A stretch of 47,119 nt of DNA from Planctomycetales bacterium. Its GTDB lineage: Bacteria; Planctomycetota; Planctomycetia; Pirellulales; Thermoguttaceae. The stretch covers positions 1 through 47,119 of the forward strand of contig SKOZ01000008.1 of NCBI GenBank assembly GCA_007119795.1. Direction: 5' to 3'. The position numbers and the translations under genes are program-made. Within the stretch, counting starts at the first letter, position 1; the number at the start of each line of letters is the position of its first letter. Of this stretch, positions 1 to 9,246 are shown piece after piece. The notes beneath the pieces were generated by a model, which made no database searches, was not told where the DNA came from, and saw only the letters and a list, made by a program, of their open reading frames with translations.

Positions 1-672
1 GTACTGGCGATCGCCGCGGCCTGGGCGGTGCCCGCCGCTGCCGAGGACGACGGCTTCATCGAGTTGTTCAACGGCAAGGACCTTTCCGGCTGGCGCGTCC
101 AGGGCGGCGAAGGCGGTCACTGGACCGTCGGCACCGCCTCGCTCCATCCGGACGATCCCCGCGAGTTCGTCGTCGACGAAGGAAACGAGCTCGTCAATGC
201 ACGCAGCCGCGGCCGCAACCTCTATTCGGAGCTCGAGTTCGGCGACGCCGTCATCGAGCTCGAGGTCATGGTCCCTCAGCGCTCGAACTCGGGGATCTAC
301 ATCATGGGCGAATACGAGGTACAGATCCTCGACAGCTACGGCCGCGAGCGGCTCACCCAGGGTGACATGGGCGCCATCTACAGTGCCGCCGCACCACGGG
401 TGAACGCCAGCAAGGCTCCCGGCGAGTGGCAGACCTACCATATCCGCTACCGCGCCCCCCGCTTCGGCGCCGATGGGAACAAGACCGCCAACGCCTTCGT
501 GGAAAGGGTGATCCTCAACGACGTGGTGATCCAGGAGAACGTCGAGGTCCAGGGCCCCACCGGCGGCAGCCTCCGCAACCGCGAGGCCCCCCGCGGCCCG
601 ATCATGTTCCAGGGCGACCACGGCCCGGTCTCCTTCCGCAATATCCGCGTCAAGCCGCTGGACGCGGAGTGA
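1..672 (+). CDS. DUF1080 secreted protein (3-keto-disaccharide hydrolase-like), 5' partial
   Basis: The reading frame is open from the first base, so the true start lies before the window. The visible N-terminus (VLAIAAAWAVPAAAEDDG) is the end of a Sec signal peptide with an AxA-type cleavage site. The mature part opens with GFIELFNGKDLSGW, the signature of DUF1080 domains, followed by a beta-rich LamG-like fold with conserved NSGIYIMGEYEVQILDS and ending FRNIRVKPL. Family knowledge: DUF1080 proteins are secreted, are greatly expanded in Planctomycetes, and some members hydrolyse 3-keto-glycosides. The length (about 215 visible residues) fits a single-domain member. The substrate cannot be read from the sequence. 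No partner gene is visible because the upstream side is cut off. Confidence 0.85.
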   Translation, partial: VLAIAAAWAVPAAAEDDGFIELFNGKDLSGWRVQGGEGGHWTVGTASLHPDDPREFVVDEGNELVNARSRGRNLYSELEFGDAVIELEVMVPQRSNSGIYIMGEYEVQILDSYGRERLTQGDMGAIYSAAAPRVNASKAPGEWQTYHIRYRAPRFGADGNKTANAFVERVILNDVVIQENVEVQGPTGGSLRNREAPRGPIMFQGDHGPVSFRNIRVKPLDAE

Positions 673-678
673 GCAGAC

Positions 679-709
679 GGGGAGGAGCGTGGTGTGGCGC
701 CGCCTCCCC
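679..709 (+). terminator. Possible stem-loop after the DUF1080 gene
   Basis: Seven bases GGGGAGG (679-685) pair with CCTCCCC (703-709), starting seven bases after the DUF1080 stop. There is no U-tract, so this is at most a weak or processing hairpin. Confidence 0.25.
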
Positions 710-820
710 AATCGGCGGATCGCCTTCCCGCAGTCCCTTCGTGCTCCCAAGATTTCCGATCCCTCGTGAGGGCGCAGCGAACGCCGGCGCGCACCGTGGG
801 TTGGTGGCCGTGCGCGCCAC

Positions 821-2131
821 TTACGGGGGCGGCACGAGGCGGGCGCGGACCGCCGGCTGCTCCGGGTCGTCGCCGGGGTGGACGTGGGCCACGGAGACCC
901 AACCGGCGCGCTCCAGCACTTCGTAGGCCGCTCCGGTCAAGGGGTTCACCCGGTAGGGAGGGGCTTCCGCACCGCGGGCGCGCGCCAGGGCCAGGGCCCA
1001 GGCCTCGCAGAGGGCCCGGTCCGCCGCCAGGAGGCCGTGAGCCCGTTCCAGATCGGCCAAGAGCATCTCCCCGGCCACCAGGGGGTATTCGGTGGTCGTC
1101 TCCGTACCCGCCAATTCGTCCCGTATTTCGGCAAAGACTCTTCTCCGCTGGTAAAAGGGACGCGCAGAAGCATCGACGATACGCCGCATGGCCCTCAGAT
1201 AGAAGAGTTGGTCGGCGTCCACGCGCTCGCGGGTGAAGGTCGCCAGGTCGGTGAGGAGCCCCGCGGCGCCAAGGCGTTCCCGCTCGCGATCCGTGAGCAG
1301 ATCGGCGGCGTGTCCCGCGCGGACCAGTTCGTAGAGAAACAGCCCTTCGGCGCGGTCGCCGATCGTGGCCTCGGCGTCGCTGGGCCATTGGCCGAGCTGA
1401 TCGTCGACGACATTCGCCAGCCGCGTCATCCGTTGCGGAGTGACCTGCTCCTCCACGGCGAGGGCGCCGAGGAGGGCAAAGGCCTCTGCGCGAAGCTGCC
1501 CTGCCTGGAGGCGGGAGACGAGATGCCGCTCGGCGCCCAGGTGTGTGGCCAGGCGGAACATGACCGCGAGCGACTCCGCGGCTGCGTCGGCGTCGCCTTC
1601 CGCCAGAGCCTCGGCGGCCAGAAAGGCCTCCAGTCGGCCCACGATGCGGAAGACGTCGATGATGGCCAGGCTGGCGGCGGGTCCTTCGAGATGCGCGAGG
1701 GAGAGGCGGCAATGGGGCCGGCGGAGGGCCTCGCGGGCCGCGGCGCGCTGCGGCTCGTGGACGGTGCGGAAGGCCACGGCGAGGCCCAACCGCTGCGCGT
1801 CGAAGACGAAGCCTGCCTCAGGAAAAAGCCTCCGCGAACGATCGAGGAGGTCGGCAATCTGGTTCGGCGGGAAGAGCGACTCCAGCGCGGCGGCAACGTT
1901 GTCTTCCGGATCGACCTCCACCGCGGCGAGCTGTTCGGGAGTTCCCCCCTCGTCGACGACGCGCGCCAGCTCGTCCTGAAGGGGCTCCAGCGGGGACTGC
2001 CGCAGCCCCGGCAGGCGACCGAAGTGCTCGGCGACGTTCTCGGCCGGAGGGGGCTCCTTTCCGCAACCGACGAGGCTCGCGAGGGCAACCACGAACAACC
2101 ACCCCTCCCACCGCCGCAATGCCGCGTGCAT
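821..2131 (-). CDS. Lipoprotein of unknown function, about 436 aa
   Basis: The start is set by a strong ribosome site (AAGGAGGA) a few bases upstream of ATG at 2131. The N-terminus has a positively charged head, a hydrophobic stretch (WLFVVALASL) and a lipobox LVGC, so Cys23 should be lipidated and the protein anchored in a membrane. The rest is mostly alpha-helical and rich in Ala, Leu, Glu and Arg, with no motif that I recognise. The C-terminus (PYRVNPLTGAAYEV) resembles the ends of planctomycete lipoproteins that carry a short beta hairpin. The downstream end lies close to the DUF1080 gene in convergent orientation. Function is unknown; a structural or envelope role is only a guess from the lipobox. 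Confidence 0.7.
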   Translation of the reverse strand: MHAALRRWEGWLFVVALASLVGCGKEPPPAENVAEHFGRLPGLRQSPLEPLQDELARVVDEGGTPEQLAAVEVDPEDNVAAALESLFPPNQIADLLDRSRRLFPEAGFVFDAQRLGLAVAFRTVHEPQRAAAREALRRPHCRLSLAHLEGPAASLAIIDVFRIVGRLEAFLAAEALAEGDADAAAESLAVMFRLATHLGAERHLVSRLQAGQLRAEAFALLGALAVEEQVTPQRMTRLANVVDDQLGQWPSDAEATIGDRAEGLFLYELVRAGHAADLLTDRERERLGAAGLLTDLATFTRERVDADQLFYLRAMRRIVDASARPFYQRRRVFAEIRDELAGTETTTEYPLVAGEMLLADLERAHGLLAADRALCEAWALALARARGAEAPPYRVNPLTGAAYEVLERAGWVSVAHVHPGDDPEQPAVRARLVPPP

Positions 2132-2175
2132 GATTCCTCCTTCCCGGCGCCGAGGGCAGCGGATACCGCCGCCCC

Positions 2176-2769
2176 CTAGCGGCGGACGCTCTTGCGTCGC
2201 CGGCGGCCGGCCGCACCGTTGTCGGAGCGATCGCCGCCGGGGACGAGCCACGGCAGGGGCCGCAGCGCCACCATTTCGGCCAGCCCGGCCTCGGCGAGCT
2301 CCGGCCCGGCCACATACCGCCCTGGGGTGCTCCAGTTGCGGATGCGTTCCACCGGGGCCCCGAAGAGCTCGGCCAGCAGGCAGTCCATATCCGCCTCCAG
2401 GCGGCCGAAGTGGCGGGCCCACTCGGCGGCCTCGGCGAGGCCCACGTTCTCTTCGCTCTGCCATTTCATCGGATGGAAGAGGAGGACGCTGTAGGGCGTC
2501 ACCAGGCGGCGGCGGCAGGCGGCGAAAGGCCAGAGGGCGGCCGACGAGCATTCGCCGGTGACGATACCCGTCGCCCGCAGCCCGCGGAGGAGGATCAGCG
2601 AGGTCAAGGACATCGCCGCGTAGGCGCCGCCGCCCACGGAGTCGATGTACAGGATGCACTCGCCGCCCGGCTCGACGCCCAAGACATGCGAAAAGAGATC
2701 GGCCTCGTTCTCGTTGAGGTCGCCCACCAGCGCGATCTCGGCCAGGCCCCCAAGATTTCCATCGTCCAC
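2176..2769 (-). CDS. ClpP/crotonase-fold protease-like protein
   Basis: About 197 residues, the usual size of ClpP. The start is GTG at 2769 with GGAG about eight bases upstream; no better in-frame start exists. Family signs: a beta-alpha unit with ILYIDSVGGGAYAAMSL (ClpP has INSPGG), a nucleophile turn GECSSAALW (Ser75/76) and LLFHPMKW supplying His99 where ClpP has HQP. The C-terminal segment YVAGPELAEAGLAEMV matches the ClpP region FLSAEEAxEYGLID, but the Asp that completes the ClpP triad appears replaced (Gly149 by my alignment). The tail is basic (GRRRRKSVRR). It lies 44 bases upstream of the lipoprotein gene in the same direction, so co-transcription is likely. It may be a ClpP paralogue with altered or lost peptidase activity. 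Confidence 0.7.
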   Translation of the reverse strand: MDDGNLGGLAEIALVGDLNENEADLFSHVLGVEPGGECILYIDSVGGGAYAAMSLTSLILLRGLRATGIVTGECSSAALWPFAACRRRLVTPYSVLLFHPMKWQSEENVGLAEAAEWARHFGRLEADMDCLLAELFGAPVERIRNWSTPGRYVAGPELAEAGLAEMVALRPLPWLVPGGDRSDNGAAGRRRRKSVRR

Positions 2770-2918
2770 AAGAAGGCTCCATACAGAGGTAAGGAACTTC
2801 CGTGCCCGCCTCGTCCCCCGACTCGAACTGCCCGGCGAGGCTCCGTCCTGCCGCGGGGCATCCGCTACCTTCTTAGCTCAAGCCTGCGGGTAAAGCAAGC
2901 GTCGGCTGCCGCCGCCGG

Positions 2919-2952
2919 AAAAAAGCAACGGGCCGCACTTGCGCGCGGCCCG
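2919..2952 (-). terminator. Rho-independent terminator after the ferredoxin gene
   Basis: On the minus strand a GC-rich stem (CGGGCCGC pairing with GCGGCCCG, 2930-2952) is followed within a few bases by six T. It lies about 55 bases past the ferredoxin stop codon, so the ferredoxin is probably transcribed alone. Confidence 0.7.
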
Positions 2953-3006
2953 GGGGGGTGAGTCGATCGGCGTGCAGCCGTGCGACCGGGTCAAGCGCCC
3001 GATGCA

Positions 3007-3180
3007 CTACTCGATGGTGATGGCCTCGCTGGGGCAGGCGTCGACGCAGGCGCCGCAGTCGCCGCAGGTCTCCTCGTCGATGACGGCCTTGCCGTCCTTC
3101 AACTCGATGGCATCCAGCGGACAGGACTCCACGCAGTCGCCGCAGGCATTGCACTTTTCGACATCCACGATCGTTGGCAT
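3007..3180 (-). CDS. 2[4Fe-4S] ferredoxin, 57 aa
   Basis: A short gene running from ATG at 3180 to TAG at 3007, with GGGAG upstream as ribosome site. The protein contains two complete bacterial ferredoxin cluster motifs, CNACGDCVESCP (residues 10-21) and CGDCGACVDACP (residues 39-50). Each supplies three Cys for one [4Fe-4S] cluster and one for the other. The pseudo-twofold halves end in LDAIEL and SEAITIE as in clostridial-type ferredoxins. The protein is acidic and lacks a signal peptide, so it is a cytoplasmic low-potential electron carrier. Its redox partner is not encoded nearby. A terminator follows at 2919-2952, which supports a monocistronic unit. Confidence 0.95.
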   Translation of the reverse strand: MPTIVDVEKCNACGDCVESCPLDAIELKDGKAVIDEETCGDCGACVDACPSEAITIE

Positions 3181-3580
3181 TGGCACTCTCCCGTAAGGCG
3201 GCCCGGTGGGCCGAGACGAACAATGAGCAAAGACACCACACCCCCACGGGATGCGATGATCCGATCGGCGAAAAGAGCGGTGGCTCGCTCCCCACGCACC
3301 AGGCGGGCCGGGCCGAAAGAAGTTCTCCCACGGCGAGCCCCGCGACCGACCCGCCTCCTTTTATCTTTATACCGCGGCGGCCCTCCCCCAGGCTATACCC
3401 CGAAACAAGCCGGCCCTTCACCCAAATGTGGGTAAGCGGCAAGCATAACTTCCGCCGGCGGGGCCCGCAAGGCCGACGGCGCAGCGGCTCCAGGCGGAGA
3501 AGCCCGCCCGCCGCGCCGTTCTCGCCTCCGACCAGCCGCGATCGGGTTTAGGCCGTTGGAGGCGGCTGCGAAAAACTGCG
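3181..3580. other. Gene-free stretch upstream of the ferredoxin
   Basis: No credible coding sequence on either strand. An AT-rich block at 3359-3371 reads TATAAAGATAAAA on the minus strand, about 180 bases before the ferredoxin start. It could contribute to a promoter, but I see no good -35 partner. Confidence 0.5.
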
Positions 3581-3621
3581 AAAAAGCAAACCGCCGGCCC
3601 CGGAAGACGCGGAGCCGGCGG
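3580..3621 (-). terminator. Rho-independent terminator after groL
   Basis: On the minus strand CCGCCGGC (3614-3621) pairs with GCCGGCGG (3591-3598), followed by GTTTG and a run of T (TTTTT, then CGCAGTTTTT). It lies about 90 bases beyond the groL stop. Confidence 0.65.
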
Positions 3622-3712
3622 TGGGAGTAGCATCCCGGACGCCTAGGGCCTTTCGCCCCGGCCCGCGCGCCTCTAACCCGGGAAGGGGCCGCGCGGGGTT
3701 CCGCCGGGTGGA

Positions 3713-5341
<1,629 letters not shown>

Positions 5342-5452
5342 GATGGTGGGATCTCCTTCGTGTCCTCTGGGAACTGGTATGGCTCGCGCGCCGCCCTCCG
5401 GCGCCTCTCCCCCTCTCCGCGGCGGCCGGGGCAGCGGCCGCTGCGCCCGGCC

Positions 5453-5785
5453 TCAGCCGATGACCGCCAATATCTCGTCTTCACGCATCAGGAGCAGCTC
5501 GCGCTCGCCGAGCTTGAAGGGCTCGCCGGCGTAGGAGCTGAAGAGCACCCGGTCACCCACCTGTACCTGCAGGGGTGCGCGGGAACCGTTCTCCATCATG
5601 CGACCGTCGCCGACGCTGACCACCTTGCCGCGGGCGGGTTTGTCCCTGGCCGTGTCGGGAAGGACGATCCCCCCCGCGGTCGTCTCCTCCGCCTCCTCGC
5701 GCTCCACGACCACGCGGTCGCCCAGCGGCTGAAGCTTGATGTCCGCCTCGGCGCTCTTCTTTGCCGACTCGCTCTTCTTCGCCAT
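5453..5785 (-). CDS. groS: Co-chaperonin GroES with N-terminal extension
   Basis: 110 residues; typical GroES is about 96. The core starts near residue 16 (IKLQPLGDRVVVEREEAEE) and includes the mobile loop ETTAGGIVLPDTA that docks on GroEL and the roof/base strands ending EDEILAVIG. The first 15 residues are Lys/Ser/Ala-rich (MAKKSESAKKSAEAD) and look disordered. The start is ATG at 5785; GGAGG lies about ten bases upstream. GroES caps the GroEL chamber. The gene is the first of the groES-groEL unit. A perfect inverted repeat lies about 260 bases upstream at 6042-6056 (see separate entry). Confidence 0.96.
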   Translation of the reverse strand: MAKKSESAKKSAEADIKLQPLGDRVVVEREEAEETTAGGIVLPDTARDKPARGKVVSVGDGRMMENGSRAPLQVQVGDRVLFSSYAGEPFKLGERELLLMREDEILAVIG

Positions 5786-6313
5786 GTGACTGCTAGCCTC
5801 CGAATTGCTCGTGTTCGGTTCTGCCGCTTCGTTCGTCGCGGCCCATCACGGCACCTCGGCCGCCGCACCGGGCCTGCCAAGAACGGTGCGGAGCCGGCTC
5901 CCGGTTGCCGCTGAGGTACGCAATCGGCGCGCCAAAGGAGAAGAATTCCGCAAGCCACACGGAACCAACCACTTGGATCAGCAGCCCGCAAACGACCGAC
6001 CGCCAATTCGGGTTGCTCCCCTCCGCAGGATCCCCCTCCGGCTGCCATATTGGCAGGCATGACCTCCTCCCCGAAAATCTCACCGTCCCTCTGTTTCCTC
6101 CCCGTCCGTATCGTGGTCGAATGGCACAGAAGGAACCCCCAGTGATTCTCGATACGCCAGAAACCAACGAATGGGGGGTGAATCCAAGAGAGGTGCCGAT
6201 CCGTCTCGCAGGGCAGGCACCAACGCAAGGGAATGGGGCGCCGAGCCGATCCCCTATCCCGCACCCCCTGCTTTCTTGTATGATTTGACCCCTGATGTAA
6301 GGGATTGACGGCA
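5786..6313. other. Gene-free divergent region between groS and the amidohydrolase operon
   Basis: 528 bases between divergent operons. It contains the inverted repeat at 6042-6056 and a TATGAT hexamer at 6279-6284 that could be a -10 box for the plus-strand operon, though no clear -35 sits in front of it. No CIRCE repeat (TTAGCACTC/GAGTGCTAA) is present. Short open frames here have no recognisable product. Confidence 0.5.
6042..6056. promoter_or_regulatory. Perfect inverted repeat CTGCCA-TAT-TGGCAG upstream of groS
   Basis: Six-base arms around a three-base centre form a 15-base operator-like palindrome about 256 bases upstream of the groS start and about 258 bases upstream of the divergent operon. 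The size and symmetry suit a homodimeric regulator. Which gene it controls is not determined by the sequence. Confidence 0.4.
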
Positions 6314-7168
6314 ATGCACATGCCGCCGTGGCGGGTCTGCCGGGGCGAGGGCGCGCTCGTGGCCGCAGCGATCCACGAGGGGACGGCCGTCCGCGAGGAG
6401 CTGGCATCCTTGCTGGCCGTCGATCCGCGGACACGGCGGCGCGAGGAGGATCCCTTCACGGGGGCGTGGACGACGATCGCCCCCACGCGGATCGTCGGCT
6501 GCCGATCCCGCTTCGAGGTGGACCTGAACCGCCCCCCGCAGAAGGCCGTCTACCTCGCACCGGAAGACGCCTGGGGGCTGACCGTCTGGCGAGAAGCGCC
6601 TTCGGAAGCGCTCATCGAGGGGTCGCGGGCCCTCCACCGCGATTTTTTCGCCGCCGCGGGAGAGCTGCTCAGCGAGCAGGCCCGGAACCACGGCCGGGTG
6701 GTCGTCTTCGACCTGCACAGCTACAACCACCGCCGCGGCGGTCCCGGTGCCCCCTTCGATCCGCCCGAGGCGAATCCTGAAATCAACGTGGGAACCCGCG
6801 GACTCGATGAGCGTCGATGGGGGCGTGTGGTGGCGGCCTTCATGGAGGCGGTGGAGGACTTCGATTTCGAGGCGGCGGTGAAGGCGGCGGAACGCCGCGT
6901 GGAGGAGGACCTATCCTTTTCCGTGGGGCAGTGGCGCGGGGCCCGAGGGCGGCTCGACATCCGCCGCGACAAGAGGTTCCGCGGCGGCTACTTCCCCGCC
7001 TGGATCAACGAGACCTTCGGGGCGTCGGCCTGTGCCTTGGCGATTGAGGTGAAGAAGATCTTTATGGACGAATGGACGGGCCGCCTGGACGAGGCCCTCC
7101 ACCAGGCGATCGGAGAGGCACTGGCTGCCGGGGCGCGCCGAGTGGCCGAGGAGTTGGCAATCCTGTGA
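6314..7168 (+). CDS. N-formylglutamate amidohydrolase family protein
   Basis: About 284 residues from ATG at 6314, chosen because AAGGGA ends about nine bases upstream; TTG at 6305 or ATG at 6320 are alternatives. Motifs of the HutG-type FGase family are visible: IHEGTAVREEL near the N-terminus, VFDLHSYNHRR (metal-binding His in a DLHS turn), INVGTRG, and a C-terminal FPAWINETFGASACALAIEVKKIFMDEWTG with the conserved Glu. Family knowledge: FGases are zinc enzymes cleaving N-formyl-L-glutamate or related N-acyl amino acids. No histidine-degradation genes are present, so the hut pathway is unlikely. The stop codon overlaps the next start (GTGA), indicating translational coupling with the DUF1704 peptidase and ATP-grasp genes. 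The real substrate is unknown. Confidence 0.82.
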   Translation: MHMPPWRVCRGEGALVAAAIHEGTAVREELASLLAVDPRTRRREEDPFTGAWTTIAPTRIVGCRSRFEVDLNRPPQKAVYLAPEDAWGLTVWREAPSEALIEGSRALHRDFFAAAGELLSEQARNHGRVVVFDLHSYNHRRGGPGAPFDPPEANPEINVGTRGLDERRWGRVVAAFMEAVEDFDFEAAVKAAERRVEEDLSFSVGQWRGARGRLDIRRDKRFRGGYFPAWINETFGASACALAIEVKKIFMDEWTGRLDEALHQAIGEALAAGARRVAEELAIL

Positions 7169-9246
7169 CCGCACGGAGATTAACCGGCCGGCGGCACGGG
7201 GACGGCGCCCGGGTGGACGACCCGCCCGCGCCAGCCCGCCCGCGCGCCGTCACGGGGCGGGAAACGGGCAGCGAGGTGCCGGAGGTTGCTCCCGGCCGCT
7301 CCGGGGCCGGCAGCTCACCGCGCGCGCAGGCAGGCTCCGCGGCCGGTCTGGATCGGGCCACGATCGCCGAGATCTGTACACGGCTTGCGGAAGGGCGGCA
7401 GGTCCGTCGCGCCCTGCCCGGCGGGGGGCGACTGCACATCGACCGGCCGTTGCCGTTTCTCTGCGTCTGCCGTGTGCCTCCGGAAGAGACGGAAGCCGCC
7501 GTCGGGCAACTCGTGCTCGGCGAGGCGGCCTACCTGCTGGCTGTGGAGAGTCCCGGCGCCCGCCGCAGTCTGGGACGCCTGGTGCGTGCCATCGCGCGGA
7601 CGCTTGCCGAGCGACTGGGCGGCTACCTGATCCTCGAAGTCTGGGAGTCGCCGGGGCGGGCGGATTCGCTCCCCCCCGCCACTGAACTCCTGCCCATGCG
7701 CCCTCACTTCATCATCCACACTGGTGGGCCCGCGGCGCCTCTGAGCACGGTGGACATCCTTCAGCGGGCCCTGCGGCGGTTCCGCATGGGAAGGACGCCC
7801 GCCTCGGTGGCCGTGGACGGCGACGAGGCCGTCCGTCCCCCCCGCTTCGAGCCCGTGGTCTCCGCGGCGGTCCGCCGCGCCGCGCCCTGCCATCTGATCG
7901 GCCTGGAGGTCTCGCCCGTCTACCGCGATCCGACGCGCGGCGACGTCTTCCCCGCCACGCTGCGGGCGGTGCAGCGGGGGGTGAGCCGCGCGCTGAAACA
8001 GGCGATGTTCACCTTCGCCCGCACGCACACCAGCATCCGGCCTTCCCACTACGAGAGCCTCGGTCGGCGGGCCATGGTCAAGGCGGTCTGGGACGTGGAC
8101 CGCCGCCTCTCGGAGATCGCCGAGTCCTTCGATTTCCTCTGGCAGACGACGCCGGTGAACGCCGAGGCCGCCTGGCAGAAGTTCCACCGCAGCCGCTTCC
8201 AGAGGGTGCCCCAGTTCGAGTACCGGCCGCTGGCCGTCGAGCCGGGCCTGCTCAAGCGGCGGCTCTACGCGATCCCCATCGAGAAGACGGAGGACCCCAC
8301 GCTGGCCGACCTCTTCCGCCAGCGGCAGGACGAGCTGGACCGCAAGATCACCATGCTCGCCGACATCGGCACGCCGCGGTTCCTCCTGGGGAGCCTGCAG
8401 GTCTACGGCGGCGTGCCCGAGGAGCTCCGCGCTTTGGCGGAACACCTCCTCGAGGTGATCCCCGCCCGCAGCCGCGACCGCGCCGGCGGACCGCACCTCG
8501 GCGCCGAGGAATTCGCCGCTCGGGCCAACGAGGAGATCGCCCATTACCGCCGCCGCTACAGCCGCTTCACCGCGGCGGCCACCGTCCGCGACGACATGTA
8601 CAGCGGCCTCCTCGTCTCCGGAGGCGAACTGCGGGTCGGCCGTCAGACCCGCGTCCCCGCGGGCCGCGTGGATGCCCTCTTGCAGCACGAGGTGGGGACG
8701 CACCTGGTGACCCACTTCAACGGCGGCGCGCAGCCCTTCCGGCAGCTCCAGGTGGGATTGGCCGGATACGACGCCCTGCAGGAGGGCCTGGCGGTGCTCG
8801 CCGAGCACCTCGTCGGCGGCCTGAGCCGGCCGCGCCTGCGGCTGCTGGCGGCCCGCGTGGTCGCAGTGCACCGCCTCATCGAAGGAGCCGGCTTCCTCGA
8901 TACCTTTCGCCTTCTCTGGCGATCGTGGGGATTCACCCAGCAGGTGGCCTACACGATCACCATGCGGGTCTATCGGGGCGGCGGGCTGACGAAAGACGTC
9001 CTCTACCTGGCGGGCCTGATGGCCATCATCGAGTATCTCAGGGAAGGGGGCGAGATCGAGCCCCTGCTGATAGGGAAGATCGCCGCGGAGCACGTCCCCC
9101 TCGTCCGCGAGCTCACGCGGCGGCAGGTCCTGCGCCCCGCCCCGCTGCGGCCGCGTTACCTGGACATCCCCGAAGCGCTTGCTAGACTATCGCGAGTTCG
9201 CAGCGGCCTTTCCGTCGCTGCACTCCTCGAAGGAACCGAGCGATGA
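7165..9246 (+). CDS. DUF1704 / QEGLA-motif zinc carboxypeptidase-like protein
   Basis: About 693 residues from GTG at 7165, which overlaps the previous stop by four bases and has GAGGAG eleven bases upstream. The first 60 or so residues are Pro/Gly/Arg-rich and probably disordered. The C-terminal half contains LLQHEVGTHLVTHFNG, an HExxTH zinc motif (His508, Glu509, His512), and then DALQEGLAVLAEHLVGG, the name-giving QEGLA motif, whose Glu540 is the likely third zinc ligand. Family knowledge: these proteins are annotated as flavohemoglobin-expression-modulating QEGLA proteins (TIGR02421/DUF1704). The same family includes the eukaryotic tubulin tyrosine carboxypeptidase MATCAP. In bacteria it often neighbours an ATP-grasp ligase and an FGase, as here. 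Its bacterial substrate is unknown. Confidence 0.88.
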   Translation: MTARRLTGRRHGDGARVDDPPAPARPRAVTGRETGSEVPEVAPGRSGAGSSPRAQAGSAAGLDRATIAEICTRLAEGRQVRRALPGGGRLHIDRPLPFLCVCRVPPEETEAAVGQLVLGEAAYLLAVESPGARRSLGRLVRAIARTLAERLGGYLILEVWESPGRADSLPPATELLPMRPHFIIHTGGPAAPLSTVDILQRALRRFRMGRTPASVAVDGDEAVRPPRFEPVVSAAVRRAAPCHLIGLEVSPVYRDPTRGDVFPATLRAVQRGVSRALKQAMFTFARTHTSIRPSHYESLGRRAMVKAVWDVDRRLSEIAESFDFLWQTTPVNAEAAWQKFHRSRFQRVPQFEYRPLAVEPGLLKRRLYAIPIEKTEDPTLADLFRQRQDELDRKITMLADIGTPRFLLGSLQVYGGVPEELRALAEHLLEVIPARSRDRAGGPHLGAEEFAARANEEIAHYRRRYSRFTAAATVRDDMYSGLLVSGGELRVGRQTRVPAGRVDALLQHEVGTHLVTHFNGGAQPFRQLQVGLAGYDALQEGLAVLAEHLVGGLSRPRLRLLAARVVAVHRLIEGAGFLDTFRLLWRSWGFTQQVAYTITMRVYRGGGLTKDVLYLAGLMAIIEYLREGGEIEPLLIGKIAAEHVPLVRELTRRQVLRPAPLRPRYLDIPEALARLSRVRSGLSVAALLEGTER

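Noticed and set aside
447..1712. Long minus-strand open frame across the DUF1080 gene and the lipoprotein gene
   Set aside because: Its product is Arg/Pro/Gly-rich low-complexity sequence typical of the complementary strand of GC-rich genes; the real genes explain the region.
5793..6096. Minus-strand frame ending just before the groES ribosome site, with a hydrophobic segment (SVVCGLLIQVVGSVWLAEFF)
   Set aside because: Third-position GC is lower than in the neighbouring genes, the possible GTG start has a poorly spaced ribosome site, and I recognise no family. One membrane-like stretch is not enough to call a gene.
6124..6288. Short plus-strand frame from ATG in front of the amidohydrolase operon
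   Set aside because: No ribosome site, no recognisable product and unfavourable codon use; it lies in the divergent promoter region.
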